Shown piece by piece: positions 12,413-20,328 of a DNA stretch of 20,328 nt (positions are counted from its first letter, which is position 1; each line of letters starts with the position of its first letter). The position numbers were made by a program, and so were the translations under genes. Under the pieces are notes generated by a model. That model was not told where the DNA came from and ran no database searches. It saw only the letters and a list, made by a program, of their open reading frames with translations. The DNA is from Paraglomus occultum (taxonomy: Eukaryota > Glomeromycota > Glomeromycetes > Paraglomerales > Paraglomeraceae), in contig CAJVPJ010000635.1 in the NCBI GenBank assembly GCA_910592205.1, forward strand, positions 1-20,328. The letters are read 5' to 3'.

Positions 12413-14159
12413 TGTTACAGAAAATGAATGATAAAGTAAGTTTGTCTTGCGGAAGATACCATGAAATTAGAGATGTTTATTAGTTGAGCATAGTACAGTA
12501 ATTTTAATAGCGATATCGTTACAGAAAGATTTCAGGGGTTTGGAAATTTCAGGGTTCAAGCTGTTGATTTCCAATTTAAGTTAAACAAATATGTATTAGC
12601 TCTTAAAAAATCTGAGACATTGTTCGTATTTGCATTATTTGAGAAGTAATTAGTCAGACATTTATTTTTAATGTGTTAGTATTCTTGTTCGGGTTTATTT
12701 ACTGCTCTGTTTACAAAGTTTACAATACATTTGACGATGAAGAAGTTATACAAATTCTTTGTCGTAAGTCGGCAGAAAACGACAACGACGATACAGAAGA
12801 TAAAAGGTTGAGTACCAGAATCGAAAATGTTCTTGAACAGGTTCCTGATGTTTTTTGAACGACAGGAAAACGTAGGATTTAAAGCAGAGACATTTTTTAA
12901 CCGAATTGTTTGTCTTCATTTAAACAACCGTCTAATTACACGGTTTTTATATTTACCCTCGGTTAATAACTCCTCAATAGTCAGACGCTTTGGACTTAAT
13001 CTCTAAAACCATTCGCTTAGCAAGATTATTTCTGTTCAAGCTGCTAAAGATACAAAAAACGCAGAACCACGACTTATTGTAATAGCGTACAATTCTTTTG
13101 CCAACACGTGAAGAAACTAATAGCGAGTGCAAATATGACATTAATAATCTAACACAATATTAGTTGATATTAACAAACTTTAGGGAGTTTACTATTACAG
13201 TGATCTTGTATTAAAACCGTTAATGAGGGATATTTTATGCTGCTATTATGGGATGCTTACTCACAGTGGTAGTAGGTTTTTATTCACGAGAATATAATAA
13301 TACGGCAGTGTAAAATTGGAATCTGCTAATATCATTCCTATTAACGAAACCATTTCCAATGCAGCCCCATAAATGCAACATAAGCACGCGGTCCCAACAA
13401 CGTGAGAAGGTGTTGTTGTAGTTAGTAACATTGAAATATTAAATGGCAGTTGCCGCACTGTCACTATTGATTTAAGTACTACTGCTACCGAAGCTTTGTT
13501 AAACATGCGTTGTTGTTTCAACGTCCAAATATTCTAGTACAGTATTTTTTTTAACTTGACTGGAATTGGCATACGTAAAAAGCATATTAATACTGTTAGA
13601 TACCGCGTTGTTGCTGATAACGTTATCTCCACACAGCATCCATACCTGACAGGGTTCATTGATTATTGAGGCGTACACCCTAATACAGCTGACAACCTGT
13701 CAATATCAAGCTGAATTTTTATACTTGTGTATGCAAGAGTTCAAATACTGTCAGAGAAATATAGAATACGAGTATATATAATAAGTGCTTAGTACTGCGT
13801 GAATATGGTAGTGACTGCGACATATTTTGGTGTGACACTGATATTAAATTTAGCGTTTTCATTATAAGATGTAATCAATTGCTTCAACATTAGTGTTGTT
13901 TAATGTGATGTGCAAAAGGACTAAATTCAATCCATAAACAGGGACTATTATGTATTGCTTGCAGACAAAGTATGAATTTGGAGATACAATATTAATATTA
14001 ATATACATATAAATTCGCCAACTTAAATTTTTCAAACTAGATGCTACTCATACTCAGTGATAATTTATTTTGACCAATTTCCTGGTACTTTATTGAGATT
14101 ATGTATTTGTCATGTTTTAAGTATTGTCATCTGACAGATTATGATGTCCTAGTCCCCCC
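12413..14159. other. Gap between hob3 and the decayed TPR tail
   Basis: No gene is supported. An open stretch around 12671-12858 (+) encodes an acidic segment (VYNTFDDEEVIQIL, AENDNDDTEDKR, then RIENVLEQ). It vaguely recalls the acidic C-terminal tail of pogo/Jerky-type transposase-derived proteins, but it has no catalytic domain beside it and no good start. A 16-bp AT palindrome lies at 13989-14004. A hydrophobic minus-strand frame at 13261-13521 is not convincing. The left part should carry the hob3 promoter. Confidence 0.35.
13989..14004. repeat. AT palindrome, copy 2
   Basis: ATATTAATATTAATAT is a perfect 16-bp palindrome identical to the core of the motif at 8916-8933. It sits in the gap beyond the 3' end of the TPR gene. 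The sequence has low complexity and no assigned role. Confidence 0.55.
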
Positions 14160-14408
14160 TTTTGGAATAATCTCCAACAATTATTGAGATCAACTAATGC
14201 ATTTTCATAGCGCCTAAATATAAACTAATGCATTTTCATATTGCAAGTAAGTGCATTATTTGATTCAATCTCATATTTGTTCAAGTATTTGATATTTGAT
14301 AGACTTTCTCCCTTATTCTCAATGCAAGTGCATTATTTGGTTCAATCTATTGAGATCAACTAATGCATTGTCATATTGTTCAAGCATTCAATAGACTTCC
14401 CCTTACTT
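14160..14408 (-). pseudogene. Decayed TPR repeats, former tail of the TPR gene
   Basis: Past the stop at 14409-14411 the DNA still carries pieces of the 102-bp TPR unit. Blocks such as TGAGATCAACTAATGCATT (ending near 14204 and near 14369), TTCAAGCATTCAATAGACTTCC and GCATTATTTGGTTCAATCT recur. The pieces are shortened by deletions and are out of frame with each other. In the first relic, 'GTAAGGGGAAGTC' lacks two bases relative to intact units and reaches a stop soon after. Roughly three damaged units can be traced, fading near 14160. They are no longer translated in the main frame. Confidence 0.75.
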
Positions 14409-15431
14409 CTAATGCAAATGCATTATTTGGTTCAATCTCTTATAATCAACTAATGCATTGTCATATTGTTCAAGCATGTGATAGACATACCCTCTTTCTC
14501 TCAATGCAAATACACTATTTGGTTCAATCTCTAATGATTTATTGAGATCAATTAATGCATTGTCATATTGTTCAAGCATTCGATAGACTTCCCCCCTTCT
14601 TCTCAATAAAACTGCATTATTTGGATCAATCTCCAATGATTTATTGAGATCAACTAATGCATTGTCATATTGTTCAAGCATTCGATAGACTTCCCCTCTC
14701 ACTTCTAATGCAAATGCACTATTTGGTTTAATCTCTAATGATTTATTGAGATCAATTAATGCATTGTCATATTGTTCAAGCATTCGATAGACTTCCCCCC
14801 TTTCTCTCAATGCAGATGCACTATTTGGTTCAATTTCTAATGATTTATTGAGATCAACTAATGCATTGTCATATTGTTCAAGCATTTGATAGACATACCC
14901 TCTTCCTCTCAATGCAAATGCACTATTTGGTTCAATCTCTAATGATTTATTGAGATCAATCAATGCATTGTCATATTGTTTAAGAATTCTATAGACTTCA
15001 CCCCTTCTTCTCAATGCAACTGCATCATTTGAGTCAATCTCTAATGATTTATTGAGATCAACTAAAGCATCATCATATTGTTTAAGAATTCTATAGACTT
15101 CCCCCCTTCCTCTCAATGCAAGTGCATTATTTGGATCAATCTCCAATGACTGTTTAAAACTTTTCAGAGACTGCCTATATTCAGATTGATCCCCATAATT
15201 TGCTCCAAGTATTGCCCAAGCTCTGGCATTTTTAGGATTATTTTTGATAGTCTCATTTGTATAATCATAACATTTTTGGTAGTTTGAACATTGATAATAT
15301 GCATAAGCAAGATCACACTGAATGGTAGAACTATTAGGATAATGTTCAAGTGCTCTTTCCAGCCAGGTTATTGCATCCCTGTATCTCCCATCATTCAGAG
15401 CTTTCTTGCCTTGTCTGTATGCAGGATGTTG
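14409..15431 (-). repeat. TPR array, 34-residue (102-bp) units
   Basis: Ten TPR units can be read. The first three are divergent (starting PAYRQGKKALNDGRYRDAI near 15431). Units 4-10 (15122-14409) are near-identical, with consensus ALR-x-RGEVYRMLEQYDNAL[VI]DLNKSLEIEPNSA. Unit 10 breaks off after YDNALVD because of a 10-bp deletion near 14440. The residue before DLN alternates V, I, V, I, V, I, V through units 4-10, and units 5, 7 and 9 all run into PNS-[AV]-FAL, which suggests expansion by two-unit steps. Confidence 0.9.
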
Positions 15432-17483
15432 TCCTTTTGGTCTTCTGATTCTTTGGAAAAGAGTTTTCTTAGGTTTCATTTTCAATAAATACAAAAACTT
15501 TGTTTTCATTATAGAATACTCTTCAGACTCACTATCCTCCTGATTTTCTACAGCTGCTGTAAAGTTGTTTGTCTTGTCTTTTGGTGTAATATGTCCAGTT
15601 TCAACAAACTTTTCATACAGTGCTTTATAGATAGGTGAACTTTCTAGTAATTCAGTATCTTGGATTTTGACTTTCTGATTACAATAGAAACATTTTAATG
15701 AATGATAATTTAATTTCATAAATTTCTCTAATGCTGAATAACTGATTTTGTGTGCACATGGTAATATTCTAAAATCATCTGTAACCCTCTGTGTAAAGGG
15801 GCATGTGAGATGATCTGCCACCATATCCAAAATTAACAAATCATTTGGATTGGAATCAAGCAATTCTTCAGGGTTCTGTTCTAGAACTGCTTTCTGCTTT
15901 GACATTGATGTTTCTGATGTCAATACAGGCCTAGTAAATTTATAATTCATATTAATGTATTCTATTGCATCCTGCAGTCTTTTCCTATTACTGTCACTAT
16001 TAGCATTGGTTCCATCCAATTCTGCAAGATGGTCAATATGTTGGGATAAATCTACTTTGACAACTGAAAAGGTATTATTAATGGTATCTGGTTCTTTGTT
16101 ATAAAGTGTCATCAAGACTTCCATTGCTTTGAATTGAATGTTTTCTGTTGGTACAATGTCAAGTGTCAATTTTGCAATATAATAGCAGTGAGCCAAAGTA
16201 CTGGTATTCTTTGTAGATAATATGAGCTTCTGAGTAATTTCCAATATTCCATACAATAAAGAGTATGGATATGATACAGGAGCATAACCACCAATATGGA
16301 CCAAAGTGTGCTTTAAGTTGGACCTAAAGGTATCCACCTTTGATTCTGATTTTGTAGCAGCTTTGGCCCATTCTTGATCTCCAAATCTCCACAAATCTTT
16401 GATAATCATCAATTCCCCTTTAAAAACCAAATTCTCATTTATTGGTATAGCTGACCATTCAACAAATGCTTGATATGTGCTGTACAGATATCTCCAATCC
16501 TTGTACCAATAGCTGATAGGAAACTTGGGACTTAGTGCTTGTTGAATATTATTATATGTCTCAAGCGAAGTATTGTTATCAAATGGCGTTTGAATATTTG
16601 CCATAATATTAGCCATACCAGGTAAAATGCCAACCAGACTAGTAAATGTAGCTTGCAGTGCTTTTATAATCTTGAATAAAACCGTCTCATCATCATGCAT
16701 TGCATGAAGTGTGTCCCGAAGATGTATCAGTAGAAAATCGATATTGTAATTCTGGCACTTGACACCGTTCTCTAAATTAGAATACAAGTCGTATGCAGTT
16801 CTTTGTTCAATGTATGGATTGTACTCTGATTTGATGTTTTTGTTCAGGCCATTCTTCAGCGCTTCAGCATGCCGTTGGTGAAAATCGTTCAAAACAGCAA
16901 GATGTCTATACAAAGACTCGCGGAACTCCTTTGTCATTATGAGTGGTCTCCTGCCCCATGCTTCCAATGCCAATACATAGGTCCTGAGATGTAGTTCCAA
17001 CTCCATACTAGTCGTTACTGTATGCGTCTTATATAAGATGTTTGCCGTTCCTACTACTGTCAATACATTTTCCAATTGATCGTTATCCAATCTATCCTTC
17101 GTTGTCAATAGCAATGTATGCAGTCTGATAAAGTGGTGCCTTCTGTTATTGTTGTTGGTAATTGATTCTAAGCATTCGGTCACTTGTTCCCTCAATTGGG
17201 TTGCGCTCAGATTTTCGTCCGATTGGGTTCCATAATCAATCTCAAGGTCTTCAATTTGTTTGCCTTTGCCTTTGTTTTTCGTTGTGGAGGATGACGATTC
17301 ACTGTTGTTCTGGTATAAACAAAATGTATGTTAGCTACAATCAACATGGTAAAATTCAATTGTGAATGTCGGAGGCTATGCGATAGACTACTAAGCTTGA
17401 ATTCTGCTTCTCGCATTATAATTGCTTCGTGCTGTTTTAATAATGCTGCGACATGTTTGTAAACTTACTATAGTCTCTGCCAT
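14409..17483 (-). CDS. RING-like/TPR repeat protein, glomeromycete-type expanded family
   Basis: Exons: 17483-17469 (MAETI) and 17309-14409, giving 971 residues; the single intron is 159 nt (gtaagt...taccag, phase 0). A low-complexity Ser/Lys/Gly-rich start (SESSSSTTKNKGKGK) is followed by a long helical region of about 450 residues that I cannot assign. Next comes a compact zinc-type motif at 508-548: CPFTQ, then LPCAH and CFYC. The likely ligands C523, H525, C545 and C548 resemble an SP-RING or U-box more than a full C3HC4 RING. An acidic linker precedes ten TPRs (about 632-971). TPRs bind partner proteins, so a scaffold or ubiquitin/SUMO-ligase role is possible but inferred. No signal peptide or membrane span is obvious. 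The array ends early through a frameshifting deletion, leaving YKRLNQIMHLH as a non-repeat tail. The gene is more AT-rich than the housekeeping genes. Confidence 0.85.
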
Positions 17484-17506
17484 CTTTGGAAAAATCGCTA
17501 CAAGAA

Positions 17507-17551
17507 GTCCTAACTAGTTCGATTTTGTAGGGTCTTTGTCCTAACTAGTTC
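17507..17551. promoter_or_regulatory. Paired 14-bp direct repeat upstream of the TPR gene
   Basis: GTCCTAACTAGTTC occurs at 17507-17520 and again at 17538-17551, 31 bp apart start to start (about three helical turns). Each contains the palindrome AACTAGTT. The first copy is about 24 nt upstream of the ATG of the minus-strand TPR gene, so the pair may lie in its promoter or leader. A CCAAT sequence lies further upstream at 17619-17623. A regulatory role is inferred from position and symmetry only. Confidence 0.4.
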
Positions 17552-19644
17552 AATGGTCTGTTTACATTCCGACCGGTCTGTGACACCCATTACTAATGTC
17601 ACACAATTGTACGGTCAACCAATCAACCTAAATTGTGATAATACAAGTGCCTGGATAAAAGTTTCCGTTCTTCAAAAGGTCTGACTTGCGAGTAAAGAGT
17701 TAAATACGTTAGGTCAATTCTCGTCAGGAAGGCAATTTGTTGTTCTGCACACCTACTGGGAAGTGTCAGTGCGCGAGAGCAGTCTATGACCGTGGTATGT
17801 CTTTGTGCTGGCGGTGAGTGACATTAATGGATATGATGTCGATTGTGCGGTATAGTCGCGTTTGAAATTCGCCTTCAGGACATTATTCCGAAAGCTATTA
17901 ATTGATATAAAGGCAATGTTGTAATCATGAGAGTGGGATTGCGTGCGTTGTATTACAGCGATTGTGTAGTATGGTAGGATTTGTTATCCGTTGGAAGGAA
18001 TATCTATTATCGATTCTGTGTGAGAGAATTTATTGTATCATACATAGATTTTTGAGAATTAAAATGCATCATTGGTCATTATAATATTTGTGCTTAGTGA
18101 AAATCAACACGTTACGATGCCCTCGAGTTGGAGAGAACGCCTGGTTGAGGTACTCGTATTAAGATTAGAAGATGGTAATGAATAGGGACGAAATACTGTT
18201 TGTCCGCTAAAGCTCGATAGTATTAATAAGAAGGCATGAGTATTCTTCTTCACAGAAAATGTATTGAAATATAGGGTCAAGAATTAAAACTTGGTGAAAT
18301 GTATGATTTTCTTATCAGTGAATGATATTGTGACATTGAAGGATTACGAAAACATCTGAATTTATAACGGAATTTACATCAACATTTCAACCGACATTTA
18401 ATAAAACATTGTCTGTGGGGAACATAATTTAATGCGGATGTGATTATATGTAAGGAGCATATCATTGGGTAACTTGTTATATTATTGCCTGTTATTACTT
18501 TGGGTAGGACAGCATGTGAATTTCTATGATAAGCGTGTGTAGTTGCATTACAAGAATAAAGTGGACGGGTGTTGTTGCGACTAATCAACAATTATTATAA
18601 GGGGTAGAAGGGAATTACTATAAGCAGATATTCTTTGTAATTATGCTATATTTGTTATGGTAGCCTTCATTATCATTAGCATAATGATTTTGAATGTCGG
18701 CGCTGATAGCTATTGCTAAATATGCATTAATTAGGACAAACAGCAACGATAACAACGAACGCAACTAGTAATACGACGAAAAGTAGTGAACAGATGCCAT
18801 TTTTATAAATGACGGTAATATTAATAAAACTGCAAAGTTCTTATACTTAATCCATATTTCGTTGGTAATAGCTAAGATATTCATTTGGTGTTTTTTGATG
18901 TCACTAACTCGATGCAATTATAATGATTACACAAACTGTTGCAATCTACAGAAATCATAATGCGTAACTAAAAATACGCAAAAAGATGATGCAAAAAAAA
19001 AAGCTGAGCGTATGCCAAGACCAAAGACATTGGACTAAAATATTCGCATCTTTGACTGCAAAGTCCATAAATAGTTATACAAATACTGATTTACCATATA
19101 TGGCGTCCTTCACTAAGTGCATCATCATGACTAATTTGGTAAGTCAAATTTTATATTACCAATGTGGTAATGGACAAACTAGTGCCATATATTAATACTT
19201 TTGTTGTTGTTTCTATTGTTTACAGTAACCTCATATAATTTGTCAAACAATAAAAAAATTTTCCGCTCATTATTCGTTTGGCAAGAGCTTGTGAACAGCA
19301 CTTCTTCCTTTCTAACTTATTTATCTGATATGTATCTGTCAGGGGCATCAACAAGTGTAGTCGGTATCAGGCTAACAAATAGAATAATGCATATATGTGC
19401 GTTTTGCATAAGCATAAAATATTATGTAGCAATAGTGTTTATTGCCGTCTACTAAAATTCTGATATTTTGTTTAAGCTTAACTAAAAGTTTCTATATAGC
19501 AATTAAAAAATTGTCGATTTAACTTTATTTGTCATCCAGTTAATTATTTCATTAATATTAAGGAACAACGTTTTCATAATATGATATTGTTCTGTTAGTG
19601 TTACTTAAATTCTATAATAATAAAGATTACATTTCCACAAACAA

Positions 19645-19668
19645 GGGGCAAAAAAAAATTTTTTTCCC
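19645..19668. repeat. Poly(A)/poly(T) inverted repeat flanked by G and C
   Basis: The sequence runs GGGGC, nine A, seven T, then CCC: a short near-perfect inverted repeat able to form a hairpin or act as a stiff A/T tract. It lies about 270 bp upstream of the right-edge gene, where A/T tracts often exclude nucleosomes. The role is inferred and weak. Confidence 0.35.
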
Positions 19669-19939
19669 ATTCCCAAATTAGGAATTCAGCAAATGGCACT
19701 TTGATTAACAACATCATAATACTTTGTTCTTTAAAAAAAAAAATGTCCATTCCCTGTTTAATTAAGCAACTCAATTGCAGATTAAAACTGCGGGTGGTAT
19801 GCAACATGTGCTGTTAAACGCTGCGGACTTACTGCGTTAAATTCTAAGCTAATAAAACTACCGCATGGGAAGATGTAAGGCAAAGGTCAGTCAATCTAGA
19901 GCGCCAGGTGCAAGTTCATAATTAAACTTGCATGTTCTA

Positions 19940-20328
19940 ATGACAACCATAACCGGGACGCGCTCAATTTTGTTATCAGGTGCCTATATCGTACTCCAAC
20001 TGAAATTTGTCCTAACCGAACAGGACGACTGGAATGATAGCAGTAACTACAGTGATAATAACATTGATCATGTGTTTAAAATTTTAATCATTGTTTGTTT
20101 TGGCGTAATCGGCTTGCTTGTTATTTCACCCTGGATATTTCTGTTCTGCGAGCTAAAAAAATTAAGACGATCCGATCCACCAGCGACCAACCTCGAATCC
20201 GATAATACACCGTCCACAGATGGCACCCAACTATCTAAATCTGAAGCAAGAATTGAGTTTGTTCAAAGCGACGCTTCTCTGCAAATACCAACAGTTGCGC
20301 ATATCATCAGTCGACACAAACAAACAGA
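19940..20328 (+). CDS. Partial single-pass membrane protein, start only
   Basis: The frame is open from ATG 19940 to the window end (129 codons, no stop), with a stop just upstream in the same frame near 19920. I do not recognise the family. A weakly hydrophobic stretch lies at residues 9-25 (SILLSGAYIVLQLKFVL), then a short polar segment with two N-glycosylation sequons (N32-D-S, N36-Y-S). A strong membrane span follows at about 46-70 (KILIIVCFGVIGLLVI, PWIFLF), then a basic KKLRR and a Ser/Thr/Asp-rich tail. The positive residues after the span suggest the sequon-bearing loop is outside and the tail cytosolic. It could also be the first part of a multi-span protein. Upstream exons cannot be excluded. 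Confidence 0.6.
   Translation, partial: MTTITGTRSILLSGAYIVLQLKFVLTEQDDWNDSSNYSDNNIDHVFKILIIVCFGVIGLLVISPWIFLFCELKKLRRSDPPATNLESDNTPSTDGTQLSKSEARIEFVQSDASLQIPTVAHIISRHKQT

Larger units (their letters stand above)
17484..19939. other. Large gap between the TPR gene and the right-edge gene
   Basis: I see no supportable gene in these 2.4 kb. The left part should hold the TPR-gene promoter (see 17507-17551). A small open stretch starts at an ATG at 18117 (MPSSWRERLVEVLVLRLEDG, stop at 18185) with donor-like gtactc and gtaatg sequences. It could be a first exon of an unseen spliced gene or chance. Short frames at 18379-18591, 18986-19195 and 19201-19455 lack coding character. An A/T-run inverted repeat lies at 19645-19668. 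Confidence 0.4.

Noticed and set aside
13261-13521. Hydrophobic 86-codon minus-strand frame
   Set aside because: Composition is uneven, no family or splice context fits, and it lies in AT-rich gap DNA where such frames arise by chance.
14363-14545. Plus-strand frame with repeated MHCHIVQA
   Set aside because: It is the antisense reading of the TPR repeats.
14429-15120. Regular repeats suggesting a CRISPR-like array, or GGTTCAATC as tRNA B-boxes
   Set aside because: The 102-bp period encodes 34-residue TPRs on the minus strand. There are no unique spacers and no tRNA fold around the motif.
19201-19455. 84-codon plus-strand frame with hydrophobic start
   Set aside because: No conserved motif, weak start context and low-complexity AT-rich DNA; not supported as a gene.

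Overview
The window is nuclear DNA of an early-diverging fungus. Genes are split by short GT-AG introns, mostly 64-167 nt. Two of them belong to lineage-expanded families that I associate with arbuscular mycorrhizal fungi (Glomeromycotina): a protein kinase with a zinc-finger/'W-T-x-x-N-K-S-L-D' leader and a 'V-H-x-D-L-H-x-G-N' catalytic loop, and a long protein ending in 34-residue TPRs of the 'LNKSLEIEPN' type. The placement rests on remembered family features, not on a search. Base composition is moderate in the housekeeping genes and more AT-rich in the TPR gene and the gaps.

Layout: 1-539 is a gap with one inverted repeat. 540-2151 (+) is PEX10 (peroxisomal RING E3, 8 exons). 2152-3074 is unassigned. 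3075-5746 (+) is CCT7 (chaperonin eta subunit, 10 exons). 5936-8643 (+) is a protein kinase of 819 residues whose N-terminal half is a ladder of three decayed kinase N-lobe modules. 9287-10686 (+) is dCMP deaminase DCD1 (6 exons). 11015-12412 (-) is the BAR-domain protein Hob3/Rvs161 (8 exons), convergent with DCD1. 12413-14159 is a gap. 14160-14408 holds decayed TPR repeats, the former tail of the next gene. 14409-17483 (-) is a 971-residue protein with a RING-like zinc motif and TPRs. 17484-19939 is a gap. 19940-20328 (+) is the start of a single-pass membrane protein that runs off the right edge.

The housekeeping genes are unrelated in function (peroxisome import, protein folding, nucleotide supply, endocytosis/actin), so this is ordinary eukaryotic gene order, not an operon. 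The accessory interest lies in the two repeat-built genes. The kinase carries three extra degenerate N-lobe modules, and its three phase-0 introns fall at equivalent positions in successive modules, which points to tandem exon duplication. The TPR gene appears to have grown by two-unit (204-bp) steps and then lost its tail to small deletions. Splicing is also notable: an 8-nt coding start exon in hob3, a 14-nt micro-exon carrying a zinc ligand in DCD1, a GC-AG intron in DCD1, and two in-frame acceptors 39 nt apart beside the ATPase motif of CCT7. All exon models were drawn by eye from frame, splice sites and family conservation; no alignment, RNA or database search was available.
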